Assembly (NCBI RefSeq): GCF_009905375.1
Contig: NC_133653.1
Coordinates: 63,647,414 to 63,711,413, forward strand
Direction: 5' to 3'
Length of the DNA: 64,000 bases
From: Apium graveolens
Taxonomy: Eukaryota > Streptophyta > Magnoliopsida > Apiales > Apiaceae
Shown here: positions 31,600-43,899 of the stretch, piece by piece
How positions within the stretch are numbered: the stretch's first letter is position 1
Layout: each line of letters opens with the position of its first letter
The notes under the pieces: generated by a model
Database searches by the model: none
What the model was told of the DNA's origin: nothing
The model's input: the letters and a program-made list of their open reading frames with translations, nothing else
Made by a program: the position numbers and the translations under genes

Positions 31600-31970
31600 C
31601 TTAGATTCATAATTCATCATACTCGTCTGTCTTTGTTCTGGCTCCAAAGCTTTTACACTATCTCCATAACCTTGGGAAGTACTTTCCTGAAAACAATTGA
31701 CTGAACTTAAATCAGTTTATTATAATCTCTTGCTCCGTGCCTTCCTTGGCCTTTCACCAGCGGGTGGCCTCTCTCTTAGGAAGGTAAGTGACAAAAACAG
31801 TCTTTTGTGATTCGTCAATCATTTAGAATTTCAAATGATTCCTATATTTCATTTAGTCAGGCTCTTGCCTCGATTGGGTCAGCTTGTTCCTTGGAACTCT
31901 AAGGGCTTAGCGACTTAAAGGTCCTGAAAGAATTTCTCACCGTATTGTTTCCTCAGGGTGGTGGTTGGGG
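31600..31970 (-). pseudogene. Element A gag core, decayed
   Basis: Corresponds to 44940-45300 of B, where the gag core motif DPVEARAWLKEI is readable. On this copy the same stretch lies around 31850-31910, with stops and frameshifts. It lies between the upstream RNase H block (32350-33032) and the RT remnant, an order that is not normal for a Gypsy element. Confidence 0.75.
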
Positions 31971-32229
31971 ATAATAGTCTAAGTCCTTTTTAGACAGGTC
32001 CATGAATTGCCGTATAGGAGTACCGTCTCGGGTCTCCTTTCCTTACTCGACTTTCTGTTTCCTTAGTATAAAATTTTTCATCCTTCTCCCATACTTGGGG
32101 TTATCTTATACGTTAAAATCCTCATTTTCCACTTCATTATGTTATGGGTTCCTTCTATCTTGATGGCGACCTCCCTGACTATCACGTTCAGGTTTTGCTC
32201 TAAATCTTATTCCTCAAACTAGCTTTCAT

Positions 32230-33032
32230 TTAAGATCTCATCTTTAAGCTCTTGAACATTTGGAACCCAAATTCTGTAGGAATACCTCATTATTCCTTTC
32301 TCATCTTTCTCGGTATTAATCTTTTATCTAATTGTTGGCTCTTTGCCTTCCTTCATCACTTTTTCTGGCACAATATGTTCTTTTCCGATAATTCGGACTG
32401 TGTTGCTATCTCAAACAGCTTTTCGGTACCGGCTCCGGTTACCTTCATATCTATTTCCATTTTCTCAAAATCTCTTATCAACTCTCCCAAAGACATTATC
32501 ATCTCGAGTCTCTCCTTTACACTAAGGGCATTAGCCACCATTTTGGCTTTCCCTGGATGATAAAGAATCTCATAATCGTAATCCTTGATTAGCTCTAACC
32601 GCCTCCTTTGGCATATGTTGAGCTCTTTCTGCGTAAAAAAAATGTACTAGAGCACTTATGGCTTAGGTAAATCTCGCACTTCTCTCCATACAAGTAGTGC
32701 CTCCAATATTTAGGGCAAAACTATTGCCATGAGCCCAAGCTCATGGGTGGGGATATCGAATTTTATATTCCCTTAATTGTCTTGACGCAGACGCGATTAT
32801 CTTGCTGTGCTGTATAAGAAGTACCTTAATTCCTTATGCGAAGTGTCACTTACAAATCACAAAATCTCCTTTTTCCATCCGGCAACACCAACATAGGGGC
32901 CGTCACCAACCTTTGCTTCAGTTCTTAAAAGCTGTTCTCGCATTTCTCTGTCCATTCGAACTTCTCGATCTTACGAGTAAGCCGTGATAAAGGGGCTACT
33001 ATCTTTACAAACTTGAACGAACCTCTGGTAGT
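32230..33032 (-). pseudogene. Element A extra RT-tail / RNase H / integrase-start block
   Basis: The minus strand gives the end of RT (KIVAPL-type remnant near 33000), RNase H remnants, and a readable tail 32541-32356 (MVANALSVKERLEMIMSLGEL), preceded by ICQRRRLELIKDYDYEI. It runs on to the linker before integrase (VPNVQELKDE near 32265). It stands upstream of gag and duplicates domains that also occur downstream at 27945-31300. B has the same block at 43900-44720. Its upstream end is cut by the Athila fragment at 33032. Confidence 0.85.
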
Positions 33033-34526
33033 TGATAAGTGGATTTTATATTCACTTGGAACGCTTTATTACAAGCTTAAATTGGTGTTTTGGACTCAAG
33101 TTGTTGGTATTTTGATGTGTTTTTGTGTTATTGCATTTCAGGTATCAGTTAAATGAAGAAAAGAGCTTTTAAAGGAAATATGATGAAAAGTGTTCAGAAT
33201 TGGAATCCAAGGCCATTGTCAAGTTGTAGAGAATCTCAATAGCTTCGCGTGGGCAGTTGAATCGCCTAATTCTAACGAGTAGAACTCAAGTTATGGTCAA
33301 AACAAGATTCATCAGAATATTTTTCCAGTCAGTAGCTGAGCGCCCGCTCAGCAGAGCTGAGCGCCCGCTCAGCAGAGCTGAGCGCCCGCTCAGGAGAGCT
33401 GAGCGGCCGCTCAGGGCGCGGCTGGTCGCTGATTTCGCTGAAAAAGCCTTTTTTGAGTAGAATTTGACGATTTTAAGGGGCCAGGTCCACTAGGGGCGTA
33501 TATATACTTAAAAAAAAAGGGTTTTCATCATCCGGGAAGATTGAGATACCAAGGAGAAGACCTAGAAGCACAGAACAACTCCGAAAAAGAAGATCTTGTT
33601 TTCAACTTGTGATTCTTTGAATTAGTTGTAACTTTGGATGCTCGTTTTCGTTCTTGTTGAACCTAGATCTCGTTTATTCGTACTTTGATTATTATTTAGT
33701 TTATTAAGACCTTGTTTATACCATGCTTTCATTGGAACCCATGGTGACGATGAGTTCGATTATGGGCTAATCGTTGTCATGGGGTTCTAGCGGATTTACT
33801 TATGGATTTCAATAGTTAATTGTTTCGATATCTTCGTGTGTGGTGATTGATTGATATCCTAGTATGGTTGTGCTTATTCGTCTTATGTGCGTAGCTAACA
33901 TATAAGATAGCGTGTTAATCTCTATTGAAGCGACAGTGAATATAGAGGTTTAGAACTTGCCATGCTAGCATAGGTTCTTGTATGTGTATACATGATTCGT
34001 AGGTAACTCTAACCGTTTTACTTGCCCTATGTAATCAAGATAGATAACTTGTTCTTAAACCGTTATGTTGTCAAATTCTATAGACATATAGGGTCTCAAT
34101 ATAATTGGTGCCTATTCAGCTTCTATCTCTTTTGTGGATGTCTGGTAGAATGGTACTCGTGCAACGAAAGTTGGCGTTTATCAGTTTCGTGTTATCTGAT
34201 TAGTGTCCTCACCATCACATGCTAAGGTTAAGAACGAGAAGGCTATTGAACGAAGTATTTAATGAAGTTAGGATCCCATGTTTGTCATATATAGTAATTC
34301 AACTTCAATTCTCTTAGTTAATGTTATTTAGTATAATCTCTTAGTTTAATAAAAACCCAATTTGTTATTTGTCTTAGCATTGAGCGATAACCATACATTG
34401 TTGCATAGGTGCATAAATTGAACTTAACCTAAACCAGTCTCTGTGGGAATGAATCTGATTTATATCTTATACTACTTGTGAACGCGTATACTTGCGTGAA
34501 TATTAGCACGTGTTTTCGCCCTAACA
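33033..34526 (+). repeat. 5' LTR of the Athila fragment
   Basis: 1,494 bases, TGATAAGTGG to CCCTAACA. Similar to the LTRs at 16873 and 22267, but with a different GC-rich repeat block. Confidence 0.93.
33334..33417. repeat. Four 21-base palindromic GC-rich units
   Basis: Units start at 33334, 33355, 33376 and 33397; the basic unit is AGCTGAGCGCCCGCTCAGCA plus G, whose core is nearly self-complementary. They take the place of the 41-base units of the other Athila LTRs. Confidence 0.9.
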
Positions 34527-34532
34527 AGTTTT

Positions 34533-34550
34533 TGGCGCCGCTGCCGGGGA
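34533..34550 (+). other. Primer binding site of the Athila fragment (tRNA-Asp type)
   Basis: TGGCGCCGCTGCCGGGGA, identical to the site at 22243-22260. Confidence 0.88.
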
Positions 34551-34662
34551 CTCGGTGTTAATTTTTAGTTTATGTGCTTGTCATTAGTGGTCGTTAAAGT
34601 TCACTGACTCAGATTCTTTTACTTTCACGGTTTATTTGTTTATGTTTCAGGTACTCATTACA

Positions 34663-36634
34663 ATGGGAGATCCAGTAGCACGAACGAAAGCCTTGATGCA
34701 TTTTTCTCAACCCAAGATCAATGACATTCAATCTAGCATTGTCCGGCCAGCTATCACAGCTAATACCTTTGAGATCAAGCCTGGCATAATTCAATGGGTA
34801 CAGACTTCAGTCCAGTTTGGGGGTTCTCCAACGGAAGATCCCAATACACACATTAGGGATTTCATTGAAATATGCGACACCTTCAAGTTCAACGGTGTTT
34901 CTGAAGATGCTGTGAAGCTGAGACTGTTCCCATTCTCTCTGAAGGACAAGGCTAAGAGCTGGTTACACTCTCTACCAGCTGGTTCGATTACTACTTGGGA
35001 AGATCTTGCTCAGAAGTTTCTTACTAAATTCTTCCCTATGGCGAAGACAGCTGCACTCAGGAATGCTATTACTCAATTTGCGCAGCAAACGGGAGAATCG
35101 CTAAGTGAAGCTTGGGAGCGCTACAAGGAGATGCTTAGGAAGTGTCCTCATCATGGAATTCCTGATTGGATGATCATCACTTGTTTTTACAATGGGTTGG
35201 GAGCACAGTCCAGACCCATGCTCGATGCAGCATCAGGCGGAGCATTTTGAGCAAAGAGCTATAAGGAAGCTTATGATCTAATTGAACTGATGGCTGCTAA
35301 TGAATATCAGTATCCAACCCAGAGATATCCACAGGGCAAGGTAGCAGGAGTTCTTGAAGTGGATACAGCTACAGCTATCACTGCTCAACTAAAGGCGTTG
35401 TCTATGAAGATCGATTCTCTGGCTAACTATGGTGTTAAGCAGATAATTAGTGTTTGTGAGCTGTGTGCAGGTCCGCATGTGACAGAACAATGCGCTATAT
35501 CTAGCGACTCAGCTCAGTTTGTGAGCAACTTTCAGAGATCGCAGCAACCAGTTCCAGACACTTATCATCCTGAAAACTGGAATCATCCTAACTTCAGCTG
35601 GAGCAACAATCAGAATACGATGCAACAGCCATTCCAGCAGTTTGCAAATAAGCTATTTAACCCTCTTGGTTTTCAGCAACAATTTACACCAAGACAACAA
35701 CTCCAACTTCAACAACAAACTAATGATGCAGGTCTATCTTCGAATGAAAAATATGAATTGGAGGAGTTGAGGCTTATGTACAAAAACCAGGCTCTTATAT
35801 GCCAAAGCCAGGCTGTTTCTATCCAGAATCTGGAGAATCAAATAGGGCAAATTGCTAATGCCTTATTGAATCGACCACCAGGAACGCTTCCTAGTGATAC
35901 AGAAACAAATTCAGGCAAGAGGGAAGTTGAAGAACAGGTGAACGCCATCACCTTAAGGTCTGGAAAGGTCGCAAGCCCCCAAGTTCAGCAAGACGAAGAG
36001 CCAGAAAAATCTCAAGATTCAGAAAATGCAGTTTTGGCTGAAGAAGATGTGCAGAAGGAAGTAGAGGTGGAACCAAGGAAGACTGCTGTGGAACACACTC
36101 CTCCTGAGAGTAATACAGGGGAGAAACAAATCTATCCTCCACCTCCTTTTCCTAAGAGGCTGCAGAAGAAAAAGCTGGATAAGCAGTTTGAGAAGTTTCT
36201 GGAGGTGTTCAAGAAACTTCATATCAACATACCTTTCGCTGAAGCTCTTGAACAGATGCCTAGCTATGCAAGATTTATGAAAGGTATTCTCTCTCGGAAA
36301 GTGAAGCTCGATGACTTAGAGACCATTGCTCTAACGGAGGAATGCAGTGTTGTGCTGCAACAGAAGTTGCCTCCGAAGCTTAAAGATCCTGGAAGCTTCA
36401 CTATTCCTTGCACCATCAGAAACTTGTCGTTCGACAAGTGTTTATGTGATTTAGGAGCTAGCATCAATCTGATGCCCTTATCTATCTTCAAGAAGCTTGG
36501 TCTGCCTGAGCCGAAACCAACATACATGTCATTGCAACTAGCTGACCATTCCATCGCTTATCCACGTGGTATAGTGGAGGATGTCTTGGTCAAGGTGGAT
36601 AAACTCTTCTTCCCTGCTGACTTTGTAATCCTCC
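34663..36634 (+). pseudogene. Athila gag-protease, one stop and 3' truncation
   Basis: ATG at 34663 gives MGDPVARTKALM. The frame is open except for TGA at 35248, where the intact copy has Trp in GGALWAKSY. The zinc knuckle here keeps all ligands (CELCAGPHVTEQC), unlike the intact copy. The protein carries a few extra residues in the Gln-rich stretch. The protease motif DLGASINLMP is present at about 36450-36480, but the frame leaves the family after 36634, about 35 codons short of the second protease motif, and ends at a TAG at 36652. Confidence 0.93.
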
Positions 36635-36729
36635 TCGGCAACAATCCCTTCTAGGACAACACCCTCAACCGTTACATCCTCAATATCAACATCATCCGGT
36701 CCTGCATTAGGACGCTCTATCGGATCCAC
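36635..36729 (-). pseudogene. Element A gag N-terminus fragment
   Basis: ATG at 36729 on the minus strand opens MDPIERPNAGPDD followed by an acidic Val/Glu-rich stretch, matching 43696 onward in B. After the junction at 36634 the frame continues by chance through antisense Athila sequence to 36538. The stretch 36730-36975 is the leader, which is also shared with B. Confidence 0.8.
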
Positions 36730-36975
36730 AATCCGATCTCCAATTAGTAATAAAACATCATCGCGTTGTTGCTCCTCAACCTCAGGGTTCTGAGTCCCGC
36801 TACCATATACGATAACGAACTACGCTTCTATCACGATATTTATAAGGGTTCCCATAAGGGTTTTAACTGTCAGTACCACGTTAGGTAGTCCGACTATGAA
36901 CTTGGCAAGAGTTTTTATTATCTTAGTGAACTTATTATTTTAACGTCATATCATCTCTGAGGTTTATAACGCTTA

Positions 36976-36987
36976 GCTCTGATACCA
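36976..36987 (-). other. Primer binding site of element A (initiator tRNA-Met type)
   Basis: Minus-strand TGGTATCAGAGC, an exact plant initiator tRNA-Met site, four bases from the LTR end at 36992. Confidence 0.92.
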
Positions 36988-37943
36988 TTTCTGTAACACC
37001 CCCAAATCCGGGGTCGGGGATCCGGGTTGTCACGAGTTCCATTTCCCTTAATAACACCCAATCTTAATAAATAATCAACTACTCTGTACTGTGACCCCAC
37101 AATAAACACACACACCACAAGTTATAGTCTCAGAGATGAATATCCAAAAATAATCACAAGTCGTTTTATTCCACAATTATATGCCAATACACCTTAAAAG
37201 GGTTTCTGAATAAATTTACATTTCTTTGCCATTATTACAATTCATAAATATACATAAATCTGGTACATCAAAAGTTGAAAGCCTAGCCTATTTGTAGATC
37301 CTACCTCAGCTACAATGGCATCAACGCCTACAGGAAACTGCGGAATGTTTCCTATCCGCTCGCGAATTGGGAGCTTGATCTTGTTCATCTTGTCTATCTG
37401 ATGTTGTGTGATGAAAGAAGAAAGCAAGGGTGAGCAACAAGCCCACCAAAATAATATGTATAATAATTAACAATATATGAGCATTCTCATAGTACTCATG
37501 AAAGTCTTGGTCAAGAAGAAATGAACCAAGCTGATATCTTAACGCGACCAAGTCGCAAAATAATTCAGTATATATATATACATATACTTTTCAAAATCTT
37601 GGAAGTCCTCTTCCATGCATAATAAACACAGAGTTCCCGTTTATAACTGTATAAAATATCGTTGCAAGGTGATCTCATATATCTAACCTTGTCTCAACGT
37701 TTTTCCGAAAATCTTTGACATGCACAAGATAATCATTTACTAGATATAAGTTTAAAAGATGAAGTTACAAGATACTCCAATATACTTATATCTTTCCGAA
37801 TACTACTTGAACTACCACCGTTCAAGTTATAATTAGTTTCAAAAGTTCATCACATAGATGAGAATATAAGATAAGACTTGAATAGATTCAATCTTTGAAA
37901 TATTATTGAATGAAATGAAGTTACGAGATACTTCATTAAGTCC

Positions 37944-37944
<1 letters not shown>

Positions 37945-37986
<42 letters not shown>
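37945..37986. repeat. TA microsatellite
   Basis: About 20 TA units in the LTR of A; similar runs at 39000-39042, 41410-41450 and 51080-51112 differ in length between LTR copies. Confidence 0.9.
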
Positions 37987-37987
<1 letters not shown>

Positions 37988-38994
37988 ATATATATATATC
38001 ATACATTTCCTGAAAACCTCTGTCATGTAAAGTATGAACGGAGTTGCAATATCCAATGAATTTTGGAAAGAAAAGAATTTTGGCATAAACCCGATATCTT
38101 GCTGATCAGGCAAAGATACCAATAAGTAACCTTTTCTACTAGTAGATGGATGAATCCCCCACCGGTCATCACCCTGGCCACATAAGGACCTTGTGCTGGA
38201 CCGCCACCCGGCCTCTTACGCGTTGATGGACTGCCACCCAGCCACTTACACTTTGATAGACCGTACCCCAACCTGTCGCTTATGCTGACTCAATTAGATG
38301 GACTTACTTCCCGAACATTGGGTAAGTAATCAATTCATTTATCAAAACAGCAACCTTGTTGCGAATATAAAATACACCACAGAGCCGGATCCCTTAGATT
38401 TTTGAGCGAGTATTCAAGTCCCCTTCAAAAAGGAAGATCTTAAATTTGAAAACGAGTTTTGGGATCCGCTCTAACCTTTAAAAATCATTTTGAAGACTCG
38501 AAAACATTTTTAAGAATGTTTGGAGTACTGCTGATTTATTAAAATAAATCAGTCCCAATATATTAGAAATATCTGAATATTATTATTTAAATAATATTCT
38601 CATAAAGATAATCCTTATTAAAATATTCGAAGTAGAAGTTTTAAAACTCATACTTGAAATGGATATTAAATAACCAAAGATATACTTATACGAAAGTACT
38701 ATCTTTATTTGAATATCAAAAGTAAGTTTGATTATCGAACATTATTCTTTAATAAGGTAAAGAATATTAATAAATACTAAGCGGAGTCATAATACCTCGA
38801 ATGAATATTATAAATAATATTCGATAAATAAAATAAAGGAGTCATACATCCTCAAATGAATATCCAAGTAATATTCAATAAATAATATAAAGGAGTCATA
38901 AGTCCTCGAATGAATATTCAAGATAATATTCATTAATAAAATAAAGTTAACGAATAAACCTTATTCGATTAATAGTTTTGAAAACTATTACCAT

Positions 38995-39044
<50 letters not shown>

Positions 39045-39328
39045 CTACTCGGGATCTTCGACTCCCGGTTTTAGAAAATGCTTTCACCTTTGGGTCCCTA
39101 TACTAAGGGTATTTGCAAATTACCGCTATTCTCTAGCATAGGTATTATCAACTGAACCAACAGATATATATGGCAAGAATACGAAATAGGCATGCAAATG
39201 TACCATGTCACATGCTACAATATATCGCAAGAATTTGCTAATATAACCATCATGCATCTATTACAAGATAATGCATATACAAGTGTATACATCACAACAA
39301 CAGTATAACGGGTAGAAAACTTGGCTGA

Positions 39329-39333
39329 GCGAC
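39329..39333. other. Target duplication of element B (left)
   Basis: GCGAC, identical to 53101-53105. The uninterrupted LTR at 26120-26140 has this site once. Confidence 0.97.
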
Positions 39334-41414
39334 TGTAATAACCCCAATTTTTGGAAATTTTTGAAACCCTTATGAATAGTGTTTTTGCTGAATGAGAAAA
39401 ATTTTCATGCCACGCTATGTAGGGGTTCTGTTATTGATCTTATGGGATATTATTAGTACTCTATGTGGTATATAAGTGTATGTAAAGATCGTCAGAATCC
39501 AATTCCGAACACTTTGATTTTCCCGAAAATCCACAAGATACGTAGAGAATTGAGTATAAGGTAACAGGATAAAAAGGATTTAAATTAAAGGATTATAAGA
39601 GAGGATCATAGAAGGAATACAATATAATGAGAATGGTTAAGGGAACCTAAGTAATAAGATCCCGGGTATGATCCCTCAAACGATAAACGAGAACGAAAGA
39701 TAAGCGAACCGTAAAACAAATAAGTGACCAAGAGACAAGCTTGTACAAGAAGCCAGGGATTGTGACATCATCAAACCACAAGGTGTGGACAAGTGGGAGC
39801 ATTATGACATGTGCAAGGTGACACAAGCATGACATGGGAAGGAAGGAGGTGTGGTGGCTTTTCAACCACACAAATTCAAGGGCAACAAGGTAATTAACTA
39901 AATCAAACACAAAAACAAGCCAACCAAGCCAAGAAAAATCATTTTCATCAAAATCAAAAAGAAACCAAGGCATGGTTCATCATGCTCTCGGCTTTTTACT
40001 ATTGCAAATGGGCAAGAATTCAAAAACTCAAGATCCAAGCCTCCTAAATTGGTGAGTTAATTCCCTAATCATCTTCATGCTTAGTTAGGGCTATATCATG
40101 AGTTTAAGCCATCAATTCCTTCTCCATCTTCTCCATTTAATCAAAGAAGAAGACTATGAATAGTGTTTTCAAGTTTTTAACCTGAAGTTTTTCTTGTTTT
40201 TCTTGAAGATCCAAGCATTCTTAAGACTTCTCAAAGCTTCTTAAGGCTTCCTAGCTCCTCCCACCACTCAAAGGAAGGTATACCATCTCCAAACCCCAGA
40301 TTCCTATATATTATAAGATGATTTTGATTAGTAGGATGATATTGTAGCTTGTTGTTGTGATTAGAGTTTGGGATTTGAAATGGTAGTGAAATGGAATGGT
40401 AAATGTTGAGGTTTTGATGAAAAGAACTTAAGTATGATTAAAGTTAAGCTTAGGCATAAGTATGAATGATTAAATTGAGTTGGTTGGGGTTGTTATGATG
40501 TGATGAGGATGGATGTTGGTTGTATGTTGGATTTGAGGTTGATTTGGAATGGGTTTGAATGGTTTAAAATATTGGAAATCGCGTAAACATAGTCGTCGTA
40601 ACGTCCGATTTTCTTTGGACTGTTTTTGTGCATAGCATTAGGACCCGAGAACCCCCTGCTAGATTATGACCACTGCCATGTTTAGATAGCTCATGTTACG
40701 AGCTTCGTTTTGATATGTAGTTCGTTCGATTCCGATGCACGGTTTAGGAGAAACGACCGTTTCAAGTAACGGCATTTCGCGAACGAAACTTTTCCCCTCG
40801 CCTTACTTTGAAACATAGGTTAAAGACCAAAAAGGGTTAATTAATGTATGAAACATTTATGGTAAGTGTGTTAGGCAGTTGGTAAGACACTCGCGAAGGA
40901 ATCGCTTTAAAACTCGTAAAGGTTAAATTATTAAAAATGGTGGAGCCGAGGGTACCCGAGTGACTTAAGCGAATCAGTGAGCGCAAAACAAGCGTTAGAG
41001 TCTAAGTTAGTTAAAGTATAGATTTACAAGTGATTTTGGTTTAATCCCAACTTACTTGTTGTTTATAGGTTACCAGACTCGTCCCGAGCCTTTTATCACC
41101 CCAAGTCGCTCAGGCAAGTTTTCTACCCGTTATACTGTTGTTGTGATGTATATATGTATATGCATTATCTTGCGATAGATGCATGTTGGTTAATTAGCAA
41201 ATGTTGCGATATATTGAGCATGCTGATATGGTATATATATATGCATGCCTGTCTCATATTCTTGAGTTATATATCTGTTGGTTCAGTTGATAATACCTAT
41301 GCTAGAGGATAGCGGTAACTTGCATATACCCTTAGTATAGGGACCCAAAGGTGAAAATATTTTCTAAAACCGGGAGTCGAGGATCCCGAGTAGATTTTGT
41401 ATATATGGATATGG

Positions 41415-41448
<34 letters not shown>

Positions 41449-43433
41449 GGTTATAGTTTTCAAACTATTAATCAAATAAGGTTTATTCGATAACTTTAAC
41501 TTTATTTTATTATTGAATATTATTTCGAATATTATTCGAGGGCTTATGACTCCTTTATATTATTATTGAATATTACTTGGATATTCAATCGAGGATGTAT
41601 GACTCCTTTATTTTATGAATATTATTTATAATATTCATTCGAGGTATTATGACTCCGCTTATTACTGAAATATATTCTTTATTTTATTAAAGAATAAGGT
41701 GTCAATAATCAAACTTATTTTCGATTATTCAAATAAAGATAATACTTTCATATAAGTGTATCTTTGGTTATTTAATACTCGTTTCAAGTATAAGTTTTAA
41801 TACTTCTACTGCAATTATTTTTATAAAGATAATTCTTTATGGGAATATTATTTAAATAATAATATTCAGATATTTTCTAATATATCGGGACTAATTTATT
41901 TCATTAAATCAGTTTTACTCCAAACACTCTTTAAAGTGTTTTCGAGTCTTCAAAATGATTTTTAAAAGTTAGAGCGGATCCCAAAACTCATTTTTATATT
42001 TAAGATCTTCCTTTTAAGGGGATTTAAATACTCGCTCAAAACCTGAGGGATCCGGCTCTATGGTGTATTTTATATTCGCAACAAGGTTGCTGTTTTGATA
42101 AATGAATTGATTACTTGCCCAATGTTCGGGAAGTAAGCCCATCTAATTGAGTCGGCATAAGCGACAGGCCGGGGTACGGTCTATCAAAGTGTAAGTGGCT
42201 GGGTGGCAGTCCATCAACGCGTAAGAGGCCGGGTGGCGGTCCAGCACAAGGTCCTTATGTGGCCAGGGTGATGACCGGTGGGGGATTCATCCATCTACTA
42301 GTAGAAAAGGTTACTTATTGGTATCTTTGCCTGATCAGCAAGATATCTGGTTTATGCCAAAATTCTTTTCCTTTCCAAAATTCATTGGATGTTTCAAATT
42401 CTGTTCATACTTTACATAACAGAGGTTCCAGGAAATGTTTAAGAGATATATATGTGGATATATATATATCGGGACTAAATAAAGTATCTCGTAACTTTAT
42501 TTCATTCATTAATATTTCAAAGATTGAATCTATTCAAGTCTTATCTTGTGGTCTCATCAGTGGGATGAACTTTTGAAACTAATTATAACTTGAACGGTGG
42601 TAGTTCAAGTAGTATTTGGGAAAGATATAAGTATATTGGGGTATTTTGTAACTTCATCTTTTAAACTTATATCTAATTAATAATTGTCTTATGAATGACA
42701 AAGATTTTCAGAAAAACGTTGAGACAAGGTTAGATATATGAGATCACCTTGCAACGATATTTTTTTTATATACAGTTATACACTGGGACTTTGTGTATAT
42801 TATGCATGGAAGAGGACTTCCAATATTTTGAAAAGTATATATGTATATATATATATATACTGAATATTTTGCGAGTTCATCGCATTAAGTTATCAACTTG
42901 GTTCATTTCTTTTGACCAAGACTTTCGTGAGTATTATGAGTAGGTTCATATATTGTTAATCATTATACATATTATTTTGGTGGGCTTGCTGCTCACCCTT
43001 GCTTTCTTCTTTCATCACACAACATCAGATAGATAAGATGAACAGGACCAAGCTCCAAATTCACGAGCGGATAGGAAGCGTTCCGCAGCTTCCTATAGGC
43101 ATTAAAGTCACTGTAGCTGAGGTAGGGAACTACCAATAGACTAGGCTTCAACTTTTGATGTACCAGATTTATGTATATTTATGAATTAAAATAATGGCAA
43201 TGAAATGTAAATTTATTCAGAACCCTTTTAAGGTGTATTAGCAGATAATTGTGGAATAAAATGACTTGTGGTTATTTTTGGATGTTCATCTCTGAGACTA
43301 TAACGTGTGGTGTGTGTGTTTATTGTGGGGTCACAGTACAGAGTAGTTGAGTTATTATTAAGATTGGGTGTTAATAAGGGAAATGGAACTCGTGACAACC
43401 CGGATCCCCGACCCCGGATTTGGGGGTGTTACA
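39334..43433 (+). repeat. 5' LTR of element B
   Basis: 4,100 bases, TGTAATAACC to GTGTTACA. Non-coding: ORFs such as minus 39973-39647 and plus 42259-42576 recur in the other LTR only because LTRs are copies. The minisatellite of the A LTRs is present as three units near 41510-41665. Confidence 0.96.
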
Positions 43434-43437
43434 GAAG

Positions 43438-43449
43438 TGGTATCAGAGC
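43438..43449 (+). other. Primer binding site of element B (initiator tRNA-Met type)
   Basis: TGGTATCAGAGC, four bases after the LTR end. Confidence 0.93.
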
Positions 43450-43695
43450 TAAGAGTTATAAACCTCAGAGATGATGGGACGTTAAGATAATAAGTTCACT
43501 AAGATAATAAGAACTCTTGCCAAGTTCATAGTCGGGCTACCTAACGTAGTACTGACAGTTAAAACCCTTATGGGAACCCTTATAAATATCGTGATAGGAG
43601 TGTAGTTCGTTATCGTATATGGTAGCGGAACTCCGAACCCTGAGGTTGAGGAGCAACAACGCGATGATGTTTTATTACTCATTGGAAATCAGATT

Positions 43696-43899
43696 ATGGA
43701 TCCGATAGAGCGTCCTAACGCAGGACCGGATGATGTTGATATTGAGGATGTAGTGGTTGAGGAGGTTGTCCTAAAAGGGATAGTTGTTGAGGAGGATCCC
43801 AAGGAGGATCCTGACAAGAATGAATAAAGGACCATTGAGGAATTGATAACCATGGTTAGGGAAACTACCAGAGGTAGGATTGGTCGATCACTACCGGAG
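43696..43899 (+). pseudogene. Element B gag N-terminus fragment
   Basis: ATG at 43696 (MDPIERPNAGPDD) followed by a strongly acidic stretch of Val, Glu and Asp, a TAA at 43825, and then TIEELITMVRETTRGR in the same frame. The frame appears open for about 30 codons upstream as well. It then runs into RT-tail sequence without any gag core. The same start is found in A at 36729. The 43450-43695 stretch is leader. Confidence 0.75.

Larger units (their letters stand above)
33033..36634 (+). mobile_element. Athila-type element fragment inside A
   Basis: Plus-strand 5' part of an element of the same family as 16873-23692: full 5' LTR (33033-34526), PBS (34533-34550) and gag-protease to 36634. The end of protease, the 3' region and the 3' LTR are missing, and the sequence passes straight into gag N-terminal sequence of A. 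The deletion that removed them also removed part of A. Confidence 0.93.
36992..39333 (-). repeat. 5' LTR of element A, part 1
   Basis: Starts (plus strand) TGTAACACCCCC and runs to the B insertion; the remainder is 53106-54885. Together the two parts make about 4.12 kb, equal to a B LTR. Contains TA-runs near 37945-37985 and 39000-39042 and a three-unit minisatellite at 38790-38945. No gene. Confidence 0.93.

Noticed and set aside
33257..33460. ORF with repeated RAERPLS units
   Set aside because: It simply translates the 21-base GC-rich array in the Athila LTR.
39647..39973. 108-codon minus-strand ORF in the B 5' LTR, repeated at 49312-49638
   Set aside because: It is preserved only because the two LTRs are near-identical copies; it is antisense to the element, low in complexity and hydrophobic, and matches nothing I know.
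42259..42576. 105-codon plus-strand ORF in the B LTR, repeated at 51923-52258
   Set aside because: Conserved by LTR identity; the reading frame is already different at its end between the two LTRs and runs through TA-rich sequence.
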